64,000 nucleotides of DNA from Chryseobacterium sp. Leaf404 (GCF_001424145.1 NZ_LMQM01000011.1:352971-416970); one strand, 5' to 3'. Shown: positions 1 through 8,614, counted from the first letter of the stretch. Program-made: numbers and translations. Notes: generated by a model from the sequence alone, not told the origin.

Positions 1-192
1 TATTTTGAAATCTTCAATAAAAGGTCTGATGAAGTGGAAGCAAAATTAAACTTTGGTCAGATTGCAGCTCTGAGATTCGCTTATGACGATGAATTTAAAA
101 TTCTTTTAGATAAAGCACTACAGGAAAGGATTTCAGGCGACGAAATTAAAAAATCTGTAAAAAACTGGAGAGCAGATGAGCAGAGGATTTGA
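1..192 (+). CDS. DUF6526 family protein, 3' end only
   Basis: The reading frame is open from base 1 and ends with TGA at 190-192, giving the last 63 residues of a protein whose start lies left of the window. The tail (YFEIF..., FGQIAALRFA, SVKNWRAD near the end) resembles the C-terminus of the small Bacteroidota membrane proteins grouped as DUF6526. These carry two N-terminal membrane helices followed by a soluble charged tail, and only the tail is visible here. The function of the family is unknown. The assignment is from memory of the family pattern and would be settled by the upstream sequence. Confidence 0.6.
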   Translation, partial: YFEIFNKRSDEVEAKLNFGQIAALRFAYDDEFKILLDKALQERISGDEIKKSVKNWRADEQRI

Positions 193-210
193 TTCTCCCA
201 CACGCTCCGA

Positions 211-231
211 AATTTGAGATTTGAGATTTCA
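211..231. repeat. Three 7-bp tandem units (GATTTGA type)
   Basis: Three adjacent 7-mers (AATTTGA, GATTTGA, GATTTCA) lie between the DUF6526 stop and the next small gene. The unit is the same as the GATTCGA/GATTCGG array at 55660-55722, differing at one T/C position, so both may be members of one short-repeat family of this genome. Confidence 0.45.
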
Positions 232-285
232 AACATTTAATAATATTCACCCAACAATACTATAAACATCAAAAATTAAATTATT

Positions 286-453
286 ATGAAAAAGCTAAGT
301 TTATTATTCATGTCAATGTTCAGCTTGATGCTTTTAACAAGCTGCGAAGCTGTAGAAACGATTTTTAAAGCAGGAATGTGGTGGGGAATCATCGTTGTCG
401 TAGGAATTTTGGGAATTATCTTATGGTTATTCTCAAGGGGTAAAAACTCATAG
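286..453 (+). CDS. Small lipoprotein with one membrane helix, 55 aa
   Basis: ATG 286 to TAG 453 encodes a 55-residue protein. An N-terminal signal sequence (MKKLSLLFMSMFSLMLLTSC) ends in a lipobox, LLTSC, with the lipidated Cys at residue 20. It is followed by a short linker, then a hydrophobic helix (about residues 31-49, WWGIIVVVGILGIILWLF) and a short basic tail. Small proteins of this shape are common in Flavobacteriia and are sometimes annotated as phosphatidate cytidylyltransferase, which the length cannot support. It ends only 8 bp before the topoisomerase start, so the two may be co-transcribed. The role is unknown. Confidence 0.7.
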   Translation: MKKLSLLFMSMFSLMLLTSCEAVETIFKAGMWWGIIVVVGILGIILWLFSRGKNS

Positions 454-461
454 TTGATCGT

Positions 462-1565
462 ATGGAAAATTCAGATCTTGAAATTATTTCACATTTAAAA
501 CCTTCCAAGATCATCAAAATCATGAAAGATCCGGTGGCTTCTGCAAAGGCTGTAAATTTAATTTACACTTCCGATGCAGAGGCCTCCGGCATTATCCGGC
601 GGAAGAGAGGGAAGAAATTTCAGTATTTCAAAGGCGATGAAAGAGTAAAAGACAAAGAAGAAATTAAACGAATCAACAGTTTGGTGATTCCGCCGGCATG
701 GGAAAATGTGTGGATTTGTGCTTTAGACAACGGTCATCTTCAGGCAACAGGTTTTGATGTGAAAAACAGAAAACAGTACCGGTATCATCCACTTTGGAGT
801 GCACTTAGAAACCACACGAAATTTTACAGAATGCTTCAGTTTGGATATGCCCTGTCAGAAATCCGTCTACAGCTAGAGAAAGATTTGGCCTTAAGAAATT
901 TCGACAAAAGAAAAGTTTTAGCTTTGATTGTCAGCTTAATGCAACGCACTAATATCCGTATCGGAAATAACATTTATGAAAAACTTTACGGTTCTTTTGG
1001 ACTGACTACTTTAAAGGAAAAACACGTAAAAGTGGAAGGTCAGAAAATCAATTTTTCATTCAAAGGAAAAAAGGGCGTGATGCACAATGTCAATCTTAAA
1101 AGTAAAAGGCTGGCAAAACTCATTATGAAATGTAAGGAAATACCGGGTAAAGAACTTTTTCAATACATTGATGCTGAAGGGAACACGCATTCTGTAGATT
1201 CAGGAATGGTGAATGATTATATTAAAGAATTGAGCGGCGAAGATTTTACGGCGAAAGATTTCAGAACCTGGTCCGGAACTGTAAATGCTCTGATCGCTTT
1301 CAAAGAAATAGGCTATGCTGAAAACAATACTCAATATAAAAAGAAAGTGAAAGCTGCCTTGGATATTGTTGCTGAACACTTAGGCAATACGAGCACGGTT
1401 TGCAGAAAATATTACGTACATCCTTTAGTCATCAATCTTTACGAAAATAATACGATTAAAAAATATCTGGATGAGCTTGAAATGATAGAAGAAAATGATG
1501 GAAAAGCTGGTTTGACACACGAGGAAAAATTAGTTTTGAAAATTCTGGAAACGGAGAAGATGTGA
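462..1565 (+). CDS. DNA topoisomerase IB
   Basis: This 367-aa protein matches bacterial (poxvirus-like) type IB topoisomerase in length and motifs. The enzyme relaxes supercoils through a 3'-phosphotyrosyl intermediate without ATP. The N-terminal domain (about residues 30-115) has IPPAWENVWIC and the YRYHP element. The catalytic domain shows the RTNIRIGN arginine region (about 162-169), DFRTWSGT (R268), and the C-terminal CRKYYVHP motif, in which Y317 or Y318 is the expected nucleophile. The ATG at 462 is the first in frame and follows the small lipoprotein gene by 8 bp. All key residues are present, so the enzyme should be active. Confidence 0.93.
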   Translation: MENSDLEIISHLKPSKIIKIMKDPVASAKAVNLIYTSDAEASGIIRRKRGKKFQYFKGDERVKDKEEIKRINSLVIPPAWENVWICALDNGHLQATGFDVKNRKQYRYHPLWSALRNHTKFYRMLQFGYALSEIRLQLEKDLALRNFDKRKVLALIVSLMQRTNIRIGNNIYEKLYGSFGLTTLKEKHVKVEGQKINFSFKGKKGVMHNVNLKSKRLAKLIMKCKEIPGKELFQYIDAEGNTHSVDSGMVNDYIKELSGEDFTAKDFRTWSGTVNALIAFKEIGYAENNTQYKKKVKAALDIVAEHLGNTSTVCRKYYVHPLVINLYENNTIKKYLDELEMIEENDGKAGLTHEEKLVLKILETEKM

Positions 1566-2019
1566 ACAGGTGAATTGTGGATGTTTAATTCGCTTCGTTT
1601 GTCAATTTTTTTAATTTTAAACATTTAAGAAAAATTGAACCATTAAGATTTTTTAGTTTATAAGATTTCTTAAGATTCAGATAAATCTGAATCAAGCGAT
1701 CCGCTCAATTATGTATGCGGATATTTTCCTAAACCAATATAAAATTTCAATATTTCAATGATTAAATTTCGCAGAGATGCTTTCAGCATGATAAAACGAC
1801 GTGAAATTTAGAATTGCAATATCATCAACTCTAGTTAGAACAAATGGTGTAGATAGCTTAATAAAATCTTCAGATATTTCTTAAACCAACTTAAAAACTT
1901 CAAGACCTTAATGGTTTAAAATTCACTATTCACTCGCAAAGCAAAATTCACAATTGCCCTTCTTATTTGCAAAGCAAAATTCACTATTCACATTTTTTCA
2001 TCATAAATTTTAAAAGTTG
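1566..2019. repeat. Spacer with short dispersed repeats
   Basis: No gene is supported in this roughly 450-bp AT-rich spacer. It holds two kinds of short repeat. Around 1636-1680 there is a TTAAGA-rich stretch (ACCATTAAGATTTTTT and similar) that resembles 57843-57930. From about 1920 to 1992 the words ATTCACTATTCAC and GCAAAGCAAAATTCAC each occur twice. Such words are typical filler between genes in Chryseobacterium-like genomes. The last part leads into the pruA promoter. Confidence 0.5.
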
Positions 2020-2027
2020 TAAATTTG
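2020..2027 (+). promoter_or_regulatory. Putative -7 box of pruA
   Basis: TAAATTTG at 2020-2027 fits the Bacteroidota -7 consensus TAnnTTTG and lies 31 bp before the pruA ATG. No clear TTTG -33 element is seen. Confidence 0.5.
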
Positions 2028-2058
2028 TAAAACAGCAAAATAAAACAATACAACTTAT

Positions 2059-3684
2059 ATGTCAAAAGCAATTTCGCAAGTACCATTTGCAGTAAATGAG
2101 CCGGTAACTTCTTACGAACCGGGATCAAAGGAAGTAAAATCTCTTCTTGCAACGTACAAAAAAATGTGGGCAGAAAAGACAGAAATCCCAATGGTCATCA
2201 ACGGAAAAGAAGTGAAAACAGGCGATACTGTTCATCTTCAGTCTCCTCAGGATCACAAACATGATTTCGGTTTTTATCATAAGGGGACGATGCAGCATGT
2301 GGATGATGCCATCAACTCTGCTTTAGCAGCAAAACAGGCGTGGAATGACCTGGGATGGGAGCACCGTGCAGCCATTTTCTTAAAGGCAGCTGATCTTTTG
2401 GCAGGGCCTTACAGAGATGTAATCAATGCTGCAACCATGATTGGGCAGTCTAAAAATGTTCATCAGACTGAAATTGACGCAGCTTGTGAATTCATCGACT
2501 TCTTAAGATTCAATGTAGAATTTATGACTGAAATGTATTCTGAACAACCGATTTCTGACGCAGGAATCTGGAACAGAGTAGAATACAGACCATTGGAAGG
2601 ATTCTGTTTTGCAGTTACACCTTTCAACTTTACAGCGATTTCCGGAAACTTACCTACATGTATGGCAATGCTTGGAAACGTGGTGGTTTGGAAGCCTTCA
2701 GACAAGCAGATCTATTCTGCAAAAGTGATCATGGATGTTTTAATCGAGGCCGGGCTTCCTGCAGGAGTGATCAACATGATTTTTACAGACGGTAAAGAAA
2801 CTGCTGAAAAAGTGATGGCTCACAGAGATTTTGCCGGACTTCACTTTACAGGTTCTACCAAGGTTTTCCAGGGAATGTGGAAAATGATTGGTGACAATAT
2901 TCACAATTACAGAACGTACCCAAGAATTGTGGGAGAAACCGGCGGAAAAGATTTCGTAATCGCTCACCCTTCTGCAAACGTAGAAGCTGTTGCTACAGGT
3001 TTGGTAAGAGGTTCTTTCGAATATCAGGGACAGAAATGTTCTGCTGCTTCAAGAGCTTATATTCCTAAATCTCTTTGGCCAGATGTGAAAAAAGTAATGG
3101 AAACTCAGATCGCTTCAATTAAAGTAGGTTCGCCAGAAGATCCGTCAAACTTTGTGAATGCGGTAATCGATAAAAATTCTTTCGAAAAATGTAAAGGATA
3201 TATTGATAGAGCGAATGCTTCAAGTGTTGCAAACGTTGTAATAGGTGGAAAAACTGATGATTCTAAAGGTTGGTTTGTATATCCTACAGTTATTGAAACT
3301 ACAGATTCTCAGTACGAAAGCATGGTAGAAGAAATCTTCGGCCCGATTTTGTCTGTTTTCGTTTACGAAGATGAAGATTGGGCAGAAACTTTAAAAGTGG
3401 TAGATTCTTCGTCTCCTTATTCATTAACAGGTTCAGTTTTCGCACAAGACAGATATGCGGTAAATGAAGCTTTCAAAGCACTGGAAAATGCATCTGGAAA
3501 CTTCTATATCAACGACAAACCAACTGGTGCAGTTGTGGGTCAACAGCCTTTTGGTGGAGGAAGAGCTTCAGGAACCAACGATAAGGCAGGTTCTAAAATG
3601 AACTTACTTAGATGGACTTCCGTGAGATCAATAAAAGAAACTTTTGTTTCTCCTAAAGATTATAAATACCCTTATCTGGGATAA
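2059..3684 (+). CDS. pruA: L-glutamate gamma-semialdehyde (1-pyrroline-5-carboxylate) dehydrogenase
   Basis: This 541-aa NAD-dependent aldehyde dehydrogenase carries out the second step of proline catabolism, oxidising glutamate semialdehyde to glutamate. The ALDH signatures are in order: TPFNFTA with N190, the cofactor-site FTGST (263-267), the general-base GETGGKDF (E293) and the nucleophile in EYQGQKCSAASR (C327). QPFGGGRASGTNDK lies near the C-terminus. The length matches the stand-alone group of P5C dehydrogenases. The gene is monocistronic, with its own promoter box and a hairpin terminator 42 bp after the stop. No proline dehydrogenase gene is in the window. Confidence 0.95.
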   Translation: MSKAISQVPFAVNEPVTSYEPGSKEVKSLLATYKKMWAEKTEIPMVINGKEVKTGDTVHLQSPQDHKHDFGFYHKGTMQHVDDAINSALAAKQAWNDLGWEHRAAIFLKAADLLAGPYRDVINAATMIGQSKNVHQTEIDAACEFIDFLRFNVEFMTEMYSEQPISDAGIWNRVEYRPLEGFCFAVTPFNFTAISGNLPTCMAMLGNVVVWKPSDKQIYSAKVIMDVLIEAGLPAGVINMIFTDGKETAEKVMAHRDFAGLHFTGSTKVFQGMWKMIGDNIHNYRTYPRIVGETGGKDFVIAHPSANVEAVATGLVRGSFEYQGQKCSAASRAYIPKSLWPDVKKVMETQIASIKVGSPEDPSNFVNAVIDKNSFEKCKGYIDRANASSVANVVIGGKTDDSKGWFVYPTVIETTDSQYESMVEEIFGPILSVFVYEDEDWAETLKVVDSSSPYSLTGSVFAQDRYAVNEAFKALENASGNFYINDKPTGAVVGQQPFGGGRASGTNDKAGSKMNLLRWTSVRSIKETFVSPKDYKYPYLG

Positions 3685-3726
3685 GTAATGAATAATGGGC
3701 AATGAGTAATTGTTCCTTTTAAATGT

Positions 3727-3758
3727 AAGCCTCGAAATTCTGGTTTTGAGGCTTTCAT
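3727..3758 (+). terminator. Rho-independent terminator of pruA
   Basis: AAGCCTC and GAGGCTT form a 7-bp stem, extended by G-T and A-T pairs, around a short loop. It is followed by a T-rich stretch. Confidence 0.7.
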
Positions 3759-3894
3759 TTTGAATAAATTTAAAAATCATTAATGACTGAAGGTAATATT
3801 AACAAACTTTAATGTTCTTTATCTTATTTTAAGATTTATTTCTAGTCAATTGGAATAATAATTGACATAAAACTATTACACCAAACAAAATATT

Positions 3895-4098
3895 ATGAAA
3901 AAGTTAATAATCGCATCAATCTTTGGATTTACAGTCACAGCTTGTGGAACTAAAGAAACTTCTACCAGCGGAACAGAAAGAGATTCTACTACAGTAGACA
4001 ACACGCAGAGTATGTCTCCATCTACAATGGACAGTACAATGCAGTCCGCACCAGCTGATACTGCGGTAATGAAAACAGACTCAGCTTCAGTAAAGTAA
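3895..4098 (+). CDS. Small Ser/Thr-rich lipoprotein, 67 aa
   Basis: A signal peptide (MKKLIIASIFGFTVTACG) with a lipobox-like TVTAC places the lipidated Cys at residue 17. The mature part of about 50 residues is made almost only of Ser, Thr, Asp, Met and Ala and has no visible fold, which suggests a disordered surface or periplasmic tail. Similar proteins are frequent in Chryseobacterium and have been labelled cytochrome c551 in some annotations, but no CxxCH haem motif is present. The gene is monocistronic with a strong terminator. Its composition resembles the next small lipoprotein. Confidence 0.75.
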   Translation: MKKLIIASIFGFTVTACGTKETSTSGTERDSTTVDNTQSMSPSTMDSTMQSAPADTAVMKTDSASVK

Positions 4099-4115
4099 AT
4101 TTTATTCAAAAACCT

Positions 4116-4147
4116 AATCCTCAAATATTGTTTTGAGGATTTTTTTT
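4116..4147 (+). terminator. Rho-independent terminator
   Basis: AATCCTCAAA pairs with TTTTGAGGATT, followed by a run of T residues. It directly follows the 67-aa lipoprotein gene. Confidence 0.85.
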
Positions 4148-4213
4148 GCGCTTTTACCAGATTATTTTACTGAAATTAGTTTATATTTGATTAATCAATC
4201 CAAATAATTTAAA

Positions 4214-4468
4214 ATGAAAAATACAATCCTGAGTACTTTAACCCTACTCGCATTAGCAACAAGCTGTGCAGACAAAAAAGAAAACAGAGAAGAATTTAAA
4301 GAAAATCACAACAAAGATTCTCTCAGAAACACATCGGGAGATAATGCTGTGAATAATTCCGAGCCTGTGAATTCTGCTGATTCTTCCAGATATAAAACAG
4401 ACACAGCTCAAACTCCTACTAATTACAAAGACCTTCCGGTAAATAAGCAAGGCGGGGGAAGCCGTTAG
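4214..4468 (+). CDS. Small hydrophilic lipoprotein, 84 aa
   Basis: An N-terminal signal sequence ends in LATSC, with the lipidated Cys at residue 18. The rest is strongly hydrophilic, rich in Asn, Asp, Lys, Glu and Ser, and ends in NKQGGGSR. No domain is recognised and no catalytic pattern is visible. Homologous short proteins in related genomes have been called coproporphyrinogen III oxidase, for which nothing in this sequence gives support. It is most likely a disordered, outer-membrane-anchored stress or envelope protein, but that is inference from composition only. Confidence 0.7.
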   Translation: MKNTILSTLTLLALATSCADKKENREEFKENHNKDSLRNTSGDNAVNNSEPVNSADSSRYKTDTAQTPTNYKDLPVNKQGGGSR

Positions 4469-4529
4469 TTTTATTAAAATTTAACACTGAAATTAATTCT
4501 CTTACAGCAGATATTCATAATTTTATATC

Positions 4530-5333
4530 ATGAATTCAGAAAAGACAGGATTAGTGCTGTCCGGCGGCGGAACCAAAGGAATTGCTCATGCAGGAGTTAT
4601 AAAATTTTTGAATGAAAAGAATATTAAAGTTGACATTCTTTCATGCTGCAGTGCAGGCTCAATCGTAGGCTGTCTCTACGCAATAGGAAAATCTCCTGAA
4701 GAAATTTTAGACTTTTTTAATTCTGTCTATTTTTTCAACTGGAAGCATTTTGCGTTTAATCAACCTGGGTTGGTATCTTCAGGAATCTTCAGAAACTATC
4801 TGAAACCTATTTTTAGTGACCTAAAAATAGGAGATTTAGAGAAAAAAGTAAAAATTGTTGCCACAGAACTGGTTTCTGGAACACAAAAAATTTTTGATGA
4901 TGATTTTGAAATCGTAGATGCCATCATCGCCTCCTGCTCTATTCCGGGAATTACCACGCCATATATTATTGGCGGTGAAATGTATTGTGACGGTGGGGTT
5001 TTAAACAATTTTCCGGCAGATATCATCCGGAATGAATGTGAGCATCTGATTGGCGTTTTTGTCTCACCACCCCATAATATGGAAATTAATGATCTCAAAA
5101 CTATAAAAGCAATTGTATCAAGATCTTACGACCTTTTGTCATATCGGGTTGAAAAAATTAAATTTGATTATTGTGATTGGCTGATTACGTCTCAGGATTT
5201 CTCCAGCTACGGTACTTTTGAAAGAAAAAAAAACCGTCTGGAAGAGCTTTTCAACATTGGATACAAGTCTGCGGAAAACAGCTATGATCAGGTTTCGGAT
5301 ATTAAACAAAATCCAGCAGACAGCACATTTTAA
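4530..5333 (+). CDS. Patatin-like phospholipase
   Basis: This 267-aa protein has the patatin/RssA layout: the glycine-rich oxyanion loop SGGGTKGIAHAG (residues 11-22), the nucleophile Ser41 in CCSAGS, and the catalytic Asp154 in YCDGGVLNNFP. These enzymes are serine lipases with a Ser-Asp dyad acting on phospholipid acyl chains. The nucleophile elbow is normally GxSxG, and here the first Gly is replaced by Cys39, which is worth noting. No signal peptide is visible, so it is probably cytoplasmic. The gene stands alone, with a weak hairpin downstream. Confidence 0.88.
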   Translation: MNSEKTGLVLSGGGTKGIAHAGVIKFLNEKNIKVDILSCCSAGSIVGCLYAIGKSPEEILDFFNSVYFFNWKHFAFNQPGLVSSGIFRNYLKPIFSDLKIGDLEKKVKIVATELVSGTQKIFDDDFEIVDAIIASCSIPGITTPYIIGGEMYCDGGVLNNFPADIIRNECEHLIGVFVSPPHNMEINDLKTIKAIVSRSYDLLSYRVEKIKFDYCDWLITSQDFSSYGTFERKKNRLEELFNIGYKSAENSYDQVSDIKQNPADSTF

Positions 5334-5368
5334 TATATATCTGACTGTAAAAGACTAAAATAGCAAAG

Positions 5369-5405
5369 AAAAAACCGGGTTATATTTTGTATGTTCAGGT
5401 TTTTT
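5369..5405 (+). terminator. Weak terminator after the patatin gene
   Basis: AAAAAACC at 5369-5376 can pair with GGTTTTTT at 5398-5405 around a loop of about 21 nt. The stem is A/T-rich, so this is only a tentative call. Confidence 0.4.
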
Positions 5406-5481
5406 CATAAATTTAAACTGTGGATTGGCAATTGATTTGCTGATTTCACCCAAAACCAAAAATCTCAAAATAAATAATAAT

Positions 5482-5928
5482 ATGGCAATGTTTAATTATG
5501 GCGTTGGCGGAAACGAAGTGAAAGTTGATGCCAATGAAGCAATCGCACAGATTCAGGAAAACAAATCTTTAATCGTGAGCCAGCTTACCACAGACGAATC
5601 TTACACCCCGGAAATCGTAACCGGACTTAAAACGGTAGAAGATGTTTTCAGGCACTTCCAGCCTTCCGTTGAAGTGCAGCACGAAGATGCAGAAGGCAAT
5701 TCTGTTGAAGAAGAATTCCGCTTTAAAAATCTCGCAGACTTTACCCCGAAAAATCTTGTTAACAACTCAGAATATCTTCAGAAACTGAGCATGGAGCAGG
5801 ATCAGTACAACAAAATTGTACGTCAGCTGAAAACCAACAAAATCCTCAGAAATATGCTTGAAAACGAACAGTCAAGAGCAGCATTTTTAGAAGTTTTGAA
5901 AAATGTAGCTCAGGAACTTGAAAAATAA
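5482..5928 (+). CDS. tssB: Type VI secretion sheath small subunit TssB (T6SS-iii)
   Basis: This 148-aa protein carries the TssB/VipA pattern: an N-terminal acidic beta region, then EEEFRFKNLADFTPKNLV (about residues 92-109), then a helical tail with YLQKLSMEQDQYNKIV. With TssC it builds the contractile sheath that drives the T6SS needle. I chose the ATG at 5482 because the longer frame begins with an unlikely TTG-type start and the homologous proteins start near MAMFNYGVGG. The tssC ATG lies 19 bp after the stop, so the pair forms an operon. No baseplate, membrane-complex, ClpV or Hcp gene is adjacent. Confidence 0.82.
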   Translation: MAMFNYGVGGNEVKVDANEAIAQIQENKSLIVSQLTTDESYTPEIVTGLKTVEDVFRHFQPSVEVQHEDAEGNSVEEEFRFKNLADFTPKNLVNNSEYLQKLSMEQDQYNKIVRQLKTNKILRNMLENEQSRAAFLEVLKNVAQELEK

Positions 5929-5947
5929 AAAAACACCGCAAAATATT

Positions 5948-7312
5948 ATGGAAAACAAACTTCAGACATCCGAAAATCCGCAAGAACAGAAGCAGTTTCA
6001 GGATAAAAGACCGTCGTCTGCCAATCCGTTGGAAGAGCTGAACAGAATTGGAGGCTTTGGCTTTATAGAATCTGTTGTGGATGGCATTGCCAATATGAAT
6101 CCTACGAGAAAAGCGAGAAAAGAAATATTCTTAAATGATTCTAATAAATCTGATGAAAGGAAAGAACTTCTTCAGAAAATAAATCTTTGGGTAGAGCTTC
6201 TGGAAGGAAGCGAAAACGCCGAAAAAATGGCCGAAACCTGTAAAAACAAAGCCCAAAGTGCTGAGAACAATTTAAAAATTAATCTTAAAAACGCCTTAGA
6301 TTCTGTTCGTCAGTTGGAAACTTCATACCGCACAGTCGCTCAGTTTTATAAAAATACTGAGCTCGATAAAGTAGACAATGTAAGCATCGTCAACGCAAGT
6401 CTTGATCAGGTTTCAGATCTTGATAATCCTGTATTTATTGATGCGATTGCAGATGAGTTTAAACAGTATTATGATCGTCTGGATCTTAGGGACAACTACT
6501 CTATTCTGGCCATTCCGGGATATTTGGGTTCAAATAAAGTTGTAGAAAAATGGGCTAAGATATGTAATGAAAATAAGGTAATGATGGTTACCGATTTTGC
6601 CAATCTTGACAAACCGGATGATGTGGTAGATCTTTTCCACTCTGCAAATCTTACAGGTGGTGAACTTCACAGAAGTAACGTCATTATGACCTGCAACTGG
6701 CTTGTAGGAAGAGGTAGAGCTGAAGAAGTGGGCGAAGAAGAAAATGTGGAACTGCCACCATCCACTTCACTGGCAGGAAAAATTCACAAAACTTTGATGT
6801 CTCAGGTGGCTGCCGGTAAAAAACACGGTAACATTAACGAAGTAGATGCTGTAAAATTTGATTTAAAGAAAAGTGAAATTTCTCAGCTTGAAAAGATGGG
6901 TCTTGTGCCAATGGTTAACGAGTATGGAAAAATCATGGCGTTCTCAGCAAAAACATTGTTTACAGGCGATAACATCGGTCTTCAGACCTATTCTGTAGTT
7001 CGTGTTTTTGATTATGTAACCAAAGTTTTACTCGATTTCTTAAACAGAAGAGCTTTCGAAAACTGGAATGCAAGAAACGAAGATGATCTGAGAAGACAAA
7101 TCGTGAGCTTCCTTGACGGAATCAAAGGAGCAGATAAACTTATCGAAAAATTCAAAATCGTAAGATTTGAGCAGGATAAAGTGAATAAAGACAGAGTTTG
7201 GTTAGACATCAGGCTTACTCCTTATTTTCCTACAAAAAGTTTTGTTATCAAACTTGACGGTCACAAAGGCGATGACGGAAACGAGTGGGATGCAGAATAT
7301 ATTCAGGATTAA
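5948..7312 (+). CDS. tssC: Type VI secretion sheath large subunit TssC (T6SS-iii, DUF5458)
   Basis: This 454-aa protein corresponds to the Bacteroidetes TssC group formerly called DUF5458. An N-terminal low-complexity segment (about residues 1-45) precedes the sheath core. The C-terminal end has the motif RVFDYVTKVLLDFLNRRAF and a final beta segment (RLTPYFPTKSFVIKL) that would exchange strands with TssB. The start at ATG 5948 is preferred over an upstream TTG that would overlap tssB. The co-expressed partner is tssB, immediately upstream. A strong terminator follows at 7333, so the operon contains only the two sheath genes. A vgrG fragment is found at the far right end of the window. Confidence 0.88.
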   Translation: MENKLQTSENPQEQKQFQDKRPSSANPLEELNRIGGFGFIESVVDGIANMNPTRKARKEIFLNDSNKSDERKELLQKINLWVELLEGSENAEKMAETCKNKAQSAENNLKINLKNALDSVRQLETSYRTVAQFYKNTELDKVDNVSIVNASLDQVSDLDNPVFIDAIADEFKQYYDRLDLRDNYSILAIPGYLGSNKVVEKWAKICNENKVMMVTDFANLDKPDDVVDLFHSANLTGGELHRSNVIMTCNWLVGRGRAEEVGEEENVELPPSTSLAGKIHKTLMSQVAAGKKHGNINEVDAVKFDLKKSEISQLEKMGLVPMVNEYGKIMAFSAKTLFTGDNIGLQTYSVVRVFDYVTKVLLDFLNRRAFENWNARNEDDLRRQIVSFLDGIKGADKLIEKFKIVRFEQDKVNKDRVWLDIRLTPYFPTKSFVIKLDGHKGDDGNEWDAEYIQD

Positions 7313-7332
7313 TTTAATTATAATAAATCATA

Positions 7333-7364
7333 AAAACAGACTGTCATTTTTGGCGGTCTGTTTT
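7333..7364 (+). terminator. Rho-independent terminator of tssBC
   Basis: AAAACAGAC pairs with GTCTGTTTT around a 14-nt loop, 20 bp after the tssC stop. The T-run is part of the 3' arm. Confidence 0.8.
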
Positions 7365-7515
7365 GTTTTGATCTAATTCAATATGTGAAAAAATTGATTG
7401 CTAGCTAAAGTAAGAGAAACTTTGAATTTTTTGTATATTTTGCAAGCTTTTGAAATTTCTTACTGTAATTAATTCTTTTGTCGCTTCAGCGGTTTCAAAA
7501 CATTTCATATTTAAG

Positions 7516-7523
7516 TATCTTTG
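7516..7523 (+). promoter_or_regulatory. Putative -7 box of mutY
   Basis: TATCTTTG matches TAnnTTTG exactly. It overlaps the first possible TTG codon of the mutY frame at 7521, which argues that this codon is not the start and that transcription begins just downstream. Confidence 0.6.
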
Positions 7524-7547
7524 CACTTTACTATTGAGATTCTTTAC

Positions 7548-8582
7548 TTGAAACCAAAAAAAAACTCCACAGACTTTCTACACATCGGAAACAAAATCCA
7601 GAACTGGTACACCCAAAATGCCCGAGATTTACCTTTCCGAAATACAAAAGATCCCTATAAAATATGGATTTGTGAAATTGTGTTTCAGCAAACCAGAATT
7701 GCTCAGGGTTTGGGACATTATAACAGGTTTATTGAAAGATTTCCGGATATAGAAACTTTGGCGGAAGCCGATGAAAACGAAGTAATTCTTTATTGGAAAG
7801 GTTTGGGATATTACTCCAGAGCCATCAATATTCATAAAGCTTCAAAGCAGATTATGACGGAGTTTTCGGGGAAATTCCCGTCTGATTATGATGATATTTT
7901 AACGTTAAAAGGAGTGGGAAAATACACGGCTGCTGCTGTTTCGAGTATTTGTTTCGGGGAAAGAAGACCTGCCGTTGATGGAAATTTCTACAGAGTTTTA
8001 AGCAGAATATTTGCTGATGATTTCGATGTTTCTCAAACAAATGCATTTCCCTATTTTTCTGAATTGGCTTTTTTAATTATGCCCGAAAACGCTGGCGATT
8101 TTAATCAGGCGATGATGGATTTGGGTTCGGAAATCTGTAAACCGAAAAACCCAGATTGTGGCGATTGTCCTGTAAAAGATGATTGTCTTGCTTCTGCACT
8201 CGGGAAAGTCTCAGAATTTCCTCAAAAGACAAAAAAAGTGAAAGTTGAAAATCTTTCATTGAAATATTATTTTGTTCACAGAGACGGAAAATTTATCATT
8301 CAGCAACGTGGCGACGGCTTTATCTGGAAAAAACTGTATGAATTTTTACCTGAAATATCATCAGAACTGATTCCGTTTATAAAAAATTTTAAAATAATCA
8401 GTCATAAACTTACGCACAGGAATCTCAGCATCGAAATTTGTGATACTGAAATAACTTCTGAAACCGTTTGGAATGAATTGATTTCCGATAAAAATTTCAT
8501 TATTTCCGACTTTAAAGATTCTCAAAATAGATCATTTCCCAAACCGTTGGAAAATTATATTCAAAACACATTGAAAGACTGA
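7548..8582 (+). CDS. mutY: A/G-specific adenine DNA glycosylase
   Basis: MutY removes adenine mispaired with 8-oxoguanine. The HhH-GPD domain shows the catalytic Glu in WICEIVFQQTR and the helix-hairpin-helix LKGVGKYTAAAVSS, followed by the catalytic Asp in RPAVDGNFYRV. The 4Fe-4S ligands are C-x6-C-x2-C-x5-C (CKPKNPDCGDCPVKDDC). A Nudix-like C-terminal domain (about the last 120 residues) reads the 8-oxoG. The frame has no ATG near its beginning. I take TTG at 7548 as the start because the upstream TTG lies inside the -7 box. This gives 344 aa, normal for the family. gldD follows after 44 bp. Confidence 0.93.
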   Translation: MKPKKNSTDFLHIGNKIQNWYTQNARDLPFRNTKDPYKIWICEIVFQQTRIAQGLGHYNRFIERFPDIETLAEADENEVILYWKGLGYYSRAINIHKASKQIMTEFSGKFPSDYDDILTLKGVGKYTAAAVSSICFGERRPAVDGNFYRVLSRIFADDFDVSQTNAFPYFSELAFLIMPENAGDFNQAMMDLGSEICKPKNPDCGDCPVKDDCLASALGKVSEFPQKTKKVKVENLSLKYYFVHRDGKFIIQQRGDGFIWKKLYEFLPEISSELIPFIKNFKIISHKLTHRNLSIEICDTEITSETVWNELISDKNFIISDFKDSQNRSFPKPLENYIQNTLKD

Positions 8583-8614
8583 AATTTGTCTCTTAAAATC
8601 TAAAATCTAATTTG

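Noticed and set aside
5425..5481. Upstream part of the tssB frame
   Set aside because: It lacks an ATG start and is not conserved in TssB; the ATG at 5482 fits the family.
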